A program made the translations under genes and the position numbers. A DNA stretch of 64,000 nt from Maniola hyperantus (lineage: Eukaryota; Arthropoda; Insecta; Lepidoptera; Nymphalidae), in assembly GCF_902806685.2 (NCBI RefSeq), contig NC_048539.1, positions 16,346,378-16,410,377 on the forward strand, given 5' to 3'. Of the stretch, positions 25,501 through 38,600 are shown in pieces. The number at the start of each line of letters is the position of its first letter. The stretch's first letter is position 1. The notes beneath the pieces were generated by a model. It saw only the letters and a program-made list of their open reading frames with translations. It had not been told where the DNA came from and ran no database searches.

Positions 25501-28500
25501 AAATGTCAATATCTGCAGGTCCCTAAAATGTGTCTGACAGCCGTCAGTCCAGTGCAGGTTTCGTATTGCTCGGATGCACCTTTTCTGAGCCTTAAAAACT
25601 CTCTCACGGTCAACAGAGTTACCCCAGAACATAATGCCGTATCTAAGCGTTGACTCAACATATCCAAAATATGATGTACGCAGCGTTTGCATATCAGCTC
25701 TTTTATTTAGTTTATAAAGGGCATAAGAAAACTTATATAATTTGTTACAAATAATATCTGTGTGAGCCTTCCAATTTATTTGGTTATCAATAATGATACC
25801 CAGGAATTTCGCTTCTGTAGTTGTACTTATTTGTGTTCCCATATGGTTAATATTATAATTAGATATTTTTAATACATCCCAATTAAATGTCATAATTTTA
25901 GTCTTATCTATGTTAATATTTAGGTTATTTTTGTCAAGCCAGTCAATTACTCGATCAATTGATGTATTGATTTCCGTTATATAGTTTTGTACATTTCGCC
26001 CTTCATATATGATAGTGCAGTCATCTGCATAAAGAACCATTGATTGTGATATCGCTTGGGGAAGGTCATTAATGTAAACAAGGAATAGTAATGGACCTAA
26101 AACACTTCCTTGTGGCACGCCGTATCGCACGCATCGGGACGTTGAATGATATACCATTTCAGTGAAATTATTGGGACATATTCTTGTTATTTCTGTAATT
26201 TGTGATCTGTCCGAAAGATAAGACTCAAATAGGTCAAGCACAGTTCCTCGCACTCCGTATAGGTATAATTTTCTTAACAAAATTTTGTGATCCACGAAAT
26301 CAAAGGCTTTGGTCATGTCCATATATAGCGCAGCTACTGGAATTTTCCTGATTGATGAAGTCTAGACGATTCGCGCTGCTTAAGCTAATTGGCACCGGCA
26401 CCAAAAAATATTATTATGGAACTATATTAACTCTTGTATACATAATATATTCGGTAATAAATTAAATTATTTTTCAATTTTTAGTGTTTGTGTATCGAAG
26501 TCGGTTTTTATTTTTTTTGTAAAAAAATTTTATTATGAGCATTTCACGATATCACTAGAATATTAGCCATGTTAATTATGACCAATATTTCCGTTTCTCC
26601 TCCAACTAAGCGTAAAGCTTGTACTAGGAGTAGGTACGACAATAGTGCAAGGGTGGGGTTTGAACCTGCGACCTTTTGGAATTCAATTCGCTCCTTAACC
26701 GTTGAGCTATTGAGGCTGCTGTTATATACGTCATGTGTGCCTCAGGCTTTACAATTTCCTCGCGGCCCGCCGTAAAAGGCGATTAAAATTCGCAAGAATC
26801 GAACCGACAACCTTACGCAACCATCGGTGTCTCAGCTAAAACCGTTCGTCTCTCTCACACCCGCGGAAGTTTGTATGTTTATCTCGCTTGCCTTTGGCCG
26901 AGATCGCTTACAACTTTCTTATTAAAATTACGACAGTTGTTTTTGAGTCATCTTTATTTCCGGTGACAGAACTTTAACTCTGATTCGATGGGTTTTTAGA
27001 CTGCTTAAGTCCTGCTACGTGACAGATGGTTAACGTTACGTTACGGTCAACGTTAACCTCTGGTTAAGTTTTGACAACCTCCCTGCCACAGTAGTGAACG
27101 CTGTGGTCTTACAAGTGCGAGATCCCGGGTTTGATTCCTGACACGGGTAATTTGGGAAATTATAATTTCTAAATTGTTTCTGTTCTGTGTCCCACTAGAC
27201 AGTGGGAGGCTTCGGTCGTGGCTAGTTACCACCCTAACGGCAAAGTCGTGCCGCTCAGCCATTTAGCGTTCCGGTGCGATGCCGCGTAGAAACCAACCAA
27301 GAGTATGGACTTTAATAAAACTACTACACAACCTCCAGGTAACACCGCTTCATTATCACTTACCACCAGGTGAAATCTTGGTCAAGGGCTCACAATTCCC
27401 AAAAAAAGGAGTGTAATTTCAGGTTTTGTGTGACGTGTATGTATGTATGTATAGTATGCGACAGGTCGAGATGGCGATCGGGGTGGGGACGCCCCGCACA
27501 CCCGCACAGCCTTCGCGCTAACCCGGTGCGGGTAAGCTCGGGTGACGTGCGGGTGTGTAGAGCGTCTCCCCGCCTCATACACCGATTGCCATCTCGTCCT
27601 GTCGCATACTTTATATGAGTTGCTAAGTATTCTATTACCAATTCGAAAGGACAATGACAGACTTTGTATAGAACCGTAACCCATTTTATTATATAAAAGT
27701 CGTTTACATGTATGCTTTATGCAGCATTTTGTTGCTGTTTCATCACTGATAACTAAACATAGGACTTAACACCTCTAGAACTTGCGGTTTATCATTAAAT
27801 CTAAGTTTAAGTCACAATAATTATTCTAGGTTATATGCAATTTACTTATAATATTGTAATACTAATAAAAACATCCGCAAGTTTAAAATCACAATTTTAA
27901 ACTTGCACAATTTTTAAGTGGTTATTTTATACTAGGATAATTATCATTAATTTACATTGTGTGTAAATTGGTGGGTCAGGATCTGTCATTATCATTTACA
28001 ATTTACAATATTCTAGTGTAAAATAAAGATTTAAGTATGTCAATAAACCAGTCGTTCGATCATCATTACACGCGGCGGGTCAGGTGTTATGACATGCGCC
28101 AACACACAAACACACATTCTCTAAGCTGCCTCTTAGCTTTTATGATGAGCTACACACTTTTATGTTGCCCAAAGAATGTGCTTTTGAGTAAGACCGATGC
28201 GATGCAATAATCGTCGTTTTTAGTTCCCTTACTATGTTTGTATTTTTTTAAATTATCAATATCAGTACCCTTGTTATAAATGCGAAAGTGTGTTTGTTTG
28301 TTGGTTGGTTTGTCCTTCAATCACGTCGCAACAGTGCAACGGATTGGCGGGTTTTTTGCATGGGTATAAATAAAGACCTTGAAAGTGACATAGGCTACTT
28401 TTTATCCCGGAAAATCGAAGAGTTCCCACGGGCTTTTTAGAAACCTAAATACACGCGGACGAAGTTTTGCGCATCAGCTAGTTTACAATATTAGTAAGTG

Positions 28501-31500
28501 TGGATTTATTTTCATAACATTCATAATCAGTAGGTACCTATGCAAAGCCCAGTTCAGTACCCTACAATTTTACTACAATTCGATTGGCAACTTGAACACT
28601 GAAAGTAAGTGAATGTGACCTATACGAAATGTTGTTCAGAAGTGGTTGAACGCGGAAGCTGTTTATTTCACATTTAACTGAACTCTTGTGGAAACAAGAA
28701 CGCTGTACGACATAGTATATAAAAAAGGTTAAGATGAAATATAAACATTACTGTGAACACCCGGTTACGGCAAATATTGTCGTAACATACATAATTTTGT
28801 TTTGAATTTATTGCATAAATTGTGACGCCATATTACATTATTTTATCTGATTAATTATGCTACGGTAAAAGCTCGAACTCTGGTATATCCTGCGATTTAC
28901 CCACTCTTAATGGTAAGATGCCGACTGTGCGTTGATTTCAGAAATTACTCTGCACGATTATTATTTTGGCCCCGAACGCGTTGATGTCTTTTATATTGCC
29001 AACAATATTTTTGTACTGAAATCATCTAGTTTTTACGTATGTAAGCGATATTGCTTTGCCTAGAGTTGAATTTAAAAAAAGAATTAGGGGCAGATGTAAA
29101 ATGGCGGCCAGAAAAAGCCGGAGCTATTGATTTGAAGCAGGGAAAATTAGAATTTATAATTATTATATCTTGAAGAAGTTAATAGTTTAAAACTAAGATT
29201 GAAGTTTATTAAGCATTGTCTAAATGGAATAAAGTCAGTTCCTATAAGTTGAGATTATTTTTATTACGTAAGAAAGTATATAGTATTATATTTAACATTA
29301 TATATTGTTATTTATAAAACATATAGCTTCTAAAAATGAACTTTGTCTTTATTAAGGTTTCAAATATTTTTTTCACGATAAACGAACTATAAAAGTCATT
29401 TGTAGACTTTTCACTATCATCATCATCGTTATTAATCCATTGTCAGGCCACTATAGAGCATAGGCCTCCTCTCAGAATGAGAAGGGTTTAGGTCATAGTC
29501 CGCCACGCTGGTTCAGTGCGAATTGGCATACCTCATACACCTTTGAGAACATTATGGAAAACTCTATATTATGCAGGTTGTCTCAAGATGTTTTCCTTCA
29601 TTGTTAAAGTACTAAAGTGATATTTATTTTATGTGAGAACTAGCTTATGCTCGCGACTTCGTCCGCGTGCACTACAAAATTTCAAACCCCTTTTTCACCC
29701 CCTTAGGAGTTGAATTTTCAAAAATCCTTTCTTAGCGGATGCCTACGTCATAATACCTATCTGCATGCCAAATTTCAGCCCGATCCGTCCAGTAGTTTGA
29801 GCTGTGCGTTGATAGATCAGTCAGTCAGTCATTCAGTCAGTCAGTCAGTCAGTCAGTCAGTCAGTCACCTTTTCCTTTTATATATATAGATTTAGAGGTG
29901 CGTGCCCAGGTTCGAACCACGATCTCCCGAATAGGAGGCTGACGTCTTACAAGCTATAGGCTATCTCAAGCACGTTGACTTTTAGACAGTTCAGATTAAT
30001 CATTTTGCTATTTTCCTTATACGAAATGAAGCACATTCCACCAGCTATTACTTAATAGTGTTTGGGGCAATTCCTTTACGTAAAGCGGCAGTCGGCACAC
30101 TTCGCGACCGGTGGTTGTGCAAATCATTGTTATGAGCGTTATCTCCGCGCTGGACATAGGAGTGTCTTAACAACTAACAACACGTGAGATAAATGCTCTG
30201 GGATTAAGTAAACTTCTTGGCAAGGACGTTCTCTTCCATTGAAGAATCACTAACCATTTTATAAATGTGAAAGTGTACTTATTTGTTTGTTGGTTTATTG
30301 GTTTGTCCTTGAATCATGTCGCAACGGAGCAATGAATCGACGCGATTATTTTGCGTGGGTATAGTTTAAGACCTGAAGAGTGACATAGGCTACTTTTTAT
30401 CCCAAAAATCAAAGAGTTCCCACGTTGGCGTAAAAGGTAATAGACAAAAACTTAGAAACGTTACACCAACACTTATTTATTTATTACTTAGCATAATCTG
30501 TTAAGAAAAATCAGATTTTATCTCTTTTATTTGGAGAGGTGATAAGTCTACTTCTTCAGTTTCTTTTTTGTTTTCTTTCTATTTATACTTTTATCGTGAG
30601 TTTATTTTCTATCGCATCTGTATACCTATATAAAATTCAAAGTCCTGACTGACCGACTAACTGACTGACTGACTGACTGACTTACATATGAACGCTAACA
30701 GCCTAAACCGCTGGTCCTAGAGACATGGTAGGGTGTGACAGGACATTCTTTGTAAAGAGTAGGTATCCACTAATAAAGGATTTTTCGAAATTCTACCCCT
30801 AAGTGGATTAAACCCCTAAGAGGGTTGAAATTTATGTTGTCCACGCGGATGAAGCCGCAAGCATAAGCTAGACTTTCAATAAATACTTTAAAAGCAGAAA
30901 CATATTATGGTACCTTACCCGTATTAGTATATTAAATAAATAAATAAATAAAATAAAAATCTTTTTTATTCGTATAAACTTTTACAAGCACTTACGAATA
31001 GTCGGATGCATCTACCACTGGTTCGAAATGCCTTTCCTACCTATTTATATTATCTATGGTACCTACTAAGGCAACGTTGACCTGTTGAGAATGTCAGTGT
31101 TCTAGTCATTTGTGTAACAAACAATATTCAGGCACTTGAACCGTTGTACTGAGGCTGTACCTAGGCCATTATTCTCAGCATGGCTAATTGAGTATGGTAA
31201 TTATTGGAGTCTAGGTTTCCCTGCCATACATTAAGCTATTAATGCATTGTGTAGGCATGTTCCCACGTGCTTTATTGAATTTGCGGTCATGGGTTAAGGT
31301 CTCCGTGTTTGCACGCACGGGTGGTAGGTTTAATTAGCTATATGCCTAATATAATAGATAATTAAGTAGGTAAAATAAGAAGGTACCTGAAAGGTACAAT
31401 GATAGCCTAGGTATATGTACCAAAAAGTTGGAAGTATGCCTCTAGCTTTTCGGAATTGTGCCGTTTATGTGCGTTTGCAATTAAGTATCACTTGCTTTCA

Positions 31501-32659
31501 CGGTGAAGGAAAATATCCTCAGGAAACCTAATATGCCTGATTGTTTTTTATGTACATAGACCACCACTTGGCTGTAAGCAGATTTGCTGGCAAGTGATGA
31601 TGCAGCCTAAGATGGCACACGCCTATTTACTCTCAACATATATAAGTACCTTGACCTAAAGGTAGTGTGTGTAGGCGATACACACACTTTTGGAAAATAA
31701 TGTTTCCAAAAGTGTGTTTAGTCCGCCAATGGCCCCGATTCTCTAGTCTCTCTCTAAACTAAATTTAGAGTATCTACATCCTTTTTTTTTACTAATGCTA
31801 AAAAAGGAATAGAACATGACTTTCACATTTAAAGACTCTAAATTCTAGTGCATAATACAAATTTAAACATTAGGTTCGCGACTGCGCATCACGGGTTTTA
31901 CCATCTAAAAATTAAATTTAAAACTGTCAAACTGTGTCTGTCCTTTTGATATTCCATTAGTAAGAAGAGGATGCGAACACTCTTAAATTAGGTTGTGCTC
32001 AGAATCAGGCCCATTCTACACTTAACCAGCTTGGTGGACTGTGGCTTAAGCCATTCTCATTGAGAAGTGATCTCTAGTAAGCTGGCGATGGGTTAAGATG
32101 ATGATAATGACGACTACGAAATTGCTACACCGGCAAAGTTTTGTCCTTTGCCAGTACGCTTAGTATAAGATTTTACGTCTCACCAACGTTGCTAGAATTC
32201 GAGAGTAGAAACATAATAACGTCAAAGTAAAATTGACCTAAAGAGCCTTGAATTTGAGTCAAAAATTCAATTTCACTGATTTTAATTTAGCAACGTTTCC
32301 GCTTGAAGCGCTGGCTGTAGATGTGTAGACAAACTTGAGCTTTAAAACAAGGCAGTTAAGATCCAGTTTACTATAACGCGGAAGTGTTTCGATTCTCGAA
32401 TTCTAGCAACGTTTGGTGAGACGTAAAATCTTATACTACGGGTACTGAGCGTTCAAACCGTATAGGGAAGCTTACGTCGTAGAAGGGCTAGGTTATAGTA
32501 ACGGCCGTAGGAACCTTGTCGGCGGAATGCTACCGTAATGGGTTGCCATCGGAATAGATTGCTACGTCTGTTACGAGAATCTGGCATAGTCGCACTTTCC
32601 ATTTTAGTAACTCTAGTACGCATTATTGTGTCAAGTTTATTTTTACACAAGAGATAAGT

Positions 32660-32691
<32 letters not shown>

Positions 32692-35600
32692 GAACCAATA
32701 GACGTCCACTGTTGGACATAGGTCTTTTGTAGGGACTTCCACACGCCACGGTCTTGCGCCGCCTGGATCCAGCGGCTCCCTGCGACTCGTTTGATGTCGT
32801 ATAGAAGCAGGCGTTACTTTGCGGAAGTCCATGATATACAATGAACCAAAAGCTTAATCCAACCTGCATCGGTGCGACAATAACACCTTTACTTAGATTA
32901 GCTTTTTAAATTGTTAGCTCCATTTTTTTTTCTTCATTTATATTCTATTCTATTCAATTTTAATATTAATTTAATCCGCTTCATACTGTGTATATTGTTA
33001 TGGGTTGTATTTTCATTGCCTGAAATAAAATTTATTTATTTATTATTTATTAATTTGCTGTAATCCGCTAAAATGTTTTAGTGTTTTAGCGGATTACAGC
33101 AAATTAAGCTTTTGGTTCATTGTATCGTTTGATGTCGTCCGTCCACCTAGTGGGGGGTCTTCCAACGCTGCGTCTTCCGGTACGAGGTCGCCATTCCAGC
33201 ACCTTGGGACCCCAACGTCTATCGGTTGTACGAACTATGTGCTCTGCCCATTGCCACTTCAGCTTCGCAACCCGTTGAGCCAAGTCGGTTACTCTAGTTC
33301 TCCTACGGATCTCCTCATTTCTGATTTGATCACGTAGAGAAACTCCAAGCATAAGCAAGCATAATAGAGATAAGTTTAGCACTAGGTAACTATTAGCTTT
33401 TCAGTGATTTGAAAACACACTTACTTAATTAGACATCTAATGAAAAAATCATATAAAAGGAAAAAGAGACTGACTGACTGATCTATCACGCACAGCTCAA
33501 ACTACTGGACAGATCGGGCTGAAATTTCGCATGCAGATAGCTATTATGATGTAGCCATCCGCTAAGAAAGGATTTTTGAAAATTCAACCCCTAAAGGGGT
33601 GAAAAAGAGGTTTGAAATTTGTGTAGTCTACCCGGACAAAGTCGAGGGAATAAGCTAGTCTTACATACTTAGATTTCTAAAAAGCTTTCTGGATGACCGA
33701 TGAAAGCTTATTAAAAGCAGATTTCATTCTTTCAGCTAGTAGGTAGGCATATGATGTAGATTTACTGGTATCTATATAAAATTTTAGCTAAGCGAAATCG
33801 GGCGAATTAACTAGTCAATAATAATATTAACGTTGCCTTGACATCATCTTGGTGAATTAAGTTTAATTTCTTTTCCTGATGTCCTCAATAATGCACATAC
33901 CGCCTTAGACTCGCTGTCTCATGCAATTACATAATACATTGGCCACCGAAGATCACTTGTAAAGAAACACTACCGTTAGAAACTCACTTCCAAGGTCATT
34001 CTGTTGTAACTCCTGTTTTGGGTCAGTCGAGACGTGCTCGTAGACAATTGACAAACATAAATGTACCATAATATTAACTAGTTAAAGTTTAAAATTAACT
34101 GCTATGGATGATGAACCCAGATTGATTTATTCCGAAAATTAAGAAAAAAAGTTTCAGCAGTTTCCATAATTTATGGTAATTTCAACCATAAACTTACAAA
34201 ATTAAAGTTTGAAGTTGCACGCTGTTTATTATAAACCCAGTTTTTGAGGTTTCTTAAGTTGTGCCGAAAATTAAGAAAAAGTTTTCATTTAAACAGTCAA
34301 TTTAGAGCTACTTAATTATTTACAAATTATACCTAAATTGCTTCAGGGTTTTCGTTACTGTTTTTATAAAGAAAATAATTAAAAAACTGCAGTATCCGAC
34401 ACCATCAAATATTTACTTTAATATTGAGTTCTGTACAGTTATATATTAGTGGTTTTTAGGTTCCGTACGCGAAGGGTACCAACGGGACCATATTACTAAG
34501 CCTCTGCTGTCCATCCGTCAGTCTGTCAGCGGACTGTATCTCATGAACCGTAATAGGCAGAGAGTTGAAATTTTCACAGAATGTGTATTTTTATTGCATG
34601 AGTCCGACTCGCACTTGGCTAGTTTTTGTTTTTTTTTGACATAATATATTTGCCGTTTGCCTGTACCTATAACGTCGTATCTCAAATTAAATGTCACTTG
34701 CTTTAACGGTGAAGGAAAAACACCGTGAGAAAACTTAGATGCCTGACAGTTCTCCATATAATGGTCTCAAAGGTATGTGAAGTCTGTCAACCCATAGTGG
34801 ACCAGCGTGGCAGACTATGGCTTAAACCCGTCTCATTCTGAGAGGAGATTCTCAGTATTGCGCGGCGATGGGTTAATCATGATGGTGATTCGTATGATCA
34901 TGATAGTTAATTGTCTATTCAGGAAATATATCCAACATGTACACAGACAAGCCTTAACTTATTTGTGTAGTAAATGCTATAGCAAATAATTCGAGATGAT
35001 AACTGATGGATACAGATATTTCAATATTACATGAACAGAGAAGATATAAAGCGATACAGCTATTAATTTGGCCTGTAGTCACAAACGTGCATAGAGACCG
35101 GTTACGCACTCATCCGATCCGAATCCAAGAAAATACGAGTACTAAAAATTCGGACGGAATTCGGATATTGCTAACGCACCTTGAATCCGAATACGCAAAC
35201 ATTCAAACAGTAGGTACTACGAATACTTCGACCTGAATATTTCTTCCGAATTGAAGACTCACGGTGGACGGAGAAAAAATCGGATGACGCAAGTGATCGG
35301 ACTAGTGCGTAAACTGCCATACAAATAGTTAGCTATAGCTACTTTAGAACGTATTTCACGGATTCGGATCGGATGCAGTACGTAACTGCTCTAAAGCAAG
35401 TACAGAAAAGAGATTTCATAGGATTCATAATACATCATCATGATCAACCCATTGCCGGCTAACCCATACGCGACAGGTTATGATGGCAATTTTGTCAAAA
35501 ACGGTGCAGATGGGCCGTGAAAAGCTAGCAGGTAGACCACACTTTCGCATTTACATTAATATGGATTTTATTTCAAATTTCCTCTTTAGCCGCTCTATTG

Positions 35601-38600
35601 TTTTAATCTCCTCACTATAATTAACCATTATTTACGATACGTACCCACCTATTTACATTACTAATATCCAAAGCAAATATTTGTAAAATTCACGCTACTC
35701 CATCGAAATCGAATAACTACTAAATCGGTTAGCAATCGTGACGAATCGATTTTATTTGTGTGACCAATGACATTTGTGTGACTGATAATGTTAATATCAT
35801 GTTCATTAAGTAGGTAATCGTTAATGCGAAAACTATAATCGAGAATTCAGCTGATTGGTATCGTAAAAAATCTTTCCGAGAGAGCATTGCGATTTAGCTG
35901 TCGTCTTTTCGATTGATAGATATACGTACGTAGGAACATAGGCATGCAGGTTTCCTCACGATGTTTCCCTTCACCGTTAAAGCAAGTGAAATACGGTATT
36001 TAACAATTAGTCAAACCGGTAACTTTTTATCAAACGTCAAAACGCGCGCTCAGTATGCGAGATTCTATGAAATATCCCAGTATTTCATAGAATCTCGCAT
36101 ACTGTGACGTTACATCATAATGACGTACATTTTAAGTTTAATCGATAATAATTTGAAATGGTTATTACACTTGAAAATAACAAAGGACGTGGATTTTACG
36201 TATTTTGGAAGACCCGCTATTTAATAATTACTGAGAAATAATTTATTTTTGATACAGTCAAATAGGTACCCAATTGCTCAAAACGCACATAAAGTTTTGA
36301 ATAGGTACATGTCGAATCCCTGACCTCCCGTATATAAGATATCGACGTCTTACTGCCGTACTCAGAGTCGCTTAATCGTCACTTAAGTTTAGTTAAAACG
36401 AGACAGAGCTATATCTCTCACATAAATCTGTCTCGTTTTAACTCAATCTTAAGTTACGATTGAGTGTGGCTGTTAACCACTATCTATCACTGATCTATTG
36501 TACCTAGCATAAAACATGTCGCAGCCCGACATGTAGGTAACTAGGTTAAAGTATGAAAGTACAGTATCTTATAGTTTACTTTAACCATCGGTGTTTACGT
36601 CGAACAACGGTAATATTAAGTGCAGTTTAGAGTTGTAAGAGACTTCTGTGTGCGAGACTCGATTCGCGACCTACATTACAAATTTCTACTCAGCAATTAT
36701 TACGTTAAGCAATCGATATTACCTCATTATTGCTCTCCGAACTAAGAATGCAGTTCTTACTTCTTACACGCTTTGTTATGGTATTTTATTATAATTGGTT
36801 TGCAAACTCCCATCTTGCTATCTTGTAAAAGTCTATCTAAATGATAGCTGACTTATTACTAAAGCTTTCTTTAAATTTAAATTTTAATTTCTGTTTTCAT
36901 TTTTATTTGTGAGTAATGCTTTACTCTAAATTTGATATTTAATTTTATTTTTAGTTCTTCTTTGTCTAAGTAACTTGGTTTTTATTAAATAGTGTAGGTT
37001 CTTAATTTCTCTTAATAGCTAAATGTTGTACGTTGATAGGTCAGTCAATCAGTCAGTCAGTCAGGCAGTTAACTTTTACTTTTATATAATATTTAGAAGA
37101 GATAATGTCGCGAACGTACATGAATCATCATCCAGGAGTGTAACGTTTTGTAACGAGAGATGTTACGAGTTGATATGCTCATAGAGAAAGCTTGGGACAA
37201 GGCTACCTGCAAGATTTCAAGTGCCAAAGTACCTAAATCGCATTATGTAAGCAATTCGGCTCCGATCCGATATGCGTGTAACATATTTTATGCAAATTCA
37301 TGATTGCTTAGTTTAATTTTGTGCAATATGTCATAGGTGGAAATATTTCTACAAAAAATCTAATAAAGTTTAATGAAGACCAAAGTCTTCGAATAATGTG
37401 TGCCGCTAACTATGGGCCTCATAAGAAAGCTCTCAGAGTCACTCAGCGGGCGATGAAAAGAGCTATGAGTTCTCTATTATGTTTGGAGTTTCTCTACATG
37501 AACCAGAGTAACTGACATACTCAACGGGTTGCGAAGCTGAAGTAGCAAATGGCAGAGCACATAAATCGAAAAACCGATAAACGCTGAGGTCGCAAGTAGC
37601 TAAGTTACCTTCCTCAAGTTAAGTATCGACTAAGTTAAGAATCGACTCGCTCAGCGGACCTTTTCTTAACCAATAATAAATAATTCACAGAAAACCACTG
37701 CCCTTCAAGCTTCGTTCTATCGTTCGAAACTTAAGGTTTGCGAAAAAATTATAATTACTACATAGTTATCATAAATTTCTGTCAGAGAGTGTGCAAAACA
37801 AGCCAGTTAGAGTCGTGGTTGAGCAAAGTAGAGCCTAGTGGTAAATGTCTGCCTTACGAAAGTGTGAGCCGGCGTGAAAGGGAGAGTGGTTACCCAATTC
37901 CGTTATGAAATTGTGCACATGTGTATCCGTTGATCGTAATTAAATAACCTCGAAACTGATGTTATGATATATTGGGCTATGTTAGCAGTTTCCGTGAGGG
38001 ATAAGATCCGAAATGAGGAGATCCGTAGGAGAACCAAGGTCACTGACATAGCCCAAACTATTAGCAAGCTGAAGTGGCAGTGGGCAGGTCATGCCTGTCG
38101 TAGAGGCGATGGCCGTTGGAGCCGGAAAGTGCTTGAGTGGAGACCGCGTTTAAGCAAGCGTAGTGTGGGACGCCCTCCAGCACGAAGGCCCGAAGATATA
38201 AAGAGGCTGGCGGGAAGTGGCTGGATGAGGAAGGCTGAGGACCGGGTGTGGTGGCGCTCTTTAGGGAAGGCCTACGTCCAACAGTGGACGTCCACAGGCT
38301 GATGATGATGAAACTGATAACTTGAGCACACTGATTTCGGGTTGTACCACACATGACACAGTTTGTTCCGGTGTTTCTTCTGCTTGAAGCATTTGGCTCT
38401 AATGCTCAAGTGGTGGAAGCGCTGGGAGAACCAACCCTTACTCATAACATTTGTACAGTACGTGGCAGAAAGTAATGTGCATCGGCCTTTAGAATGATAT
38501 TTCGGTTTTGAAGAGCGTTGTCTCTGTCACTCATACCTATATGACGTTTTGTGGGTCTCAACGACGGAGACAATGCTCTAGAAATCCGTTATCTTCTTCT

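Noticed and set aside
27370..27684. Overlapping ORFs on both strands around 27.4-27.7 kb
   Set aside because: They lie across the palindromic MITE P4, which opens frames on both strands by symmetry.
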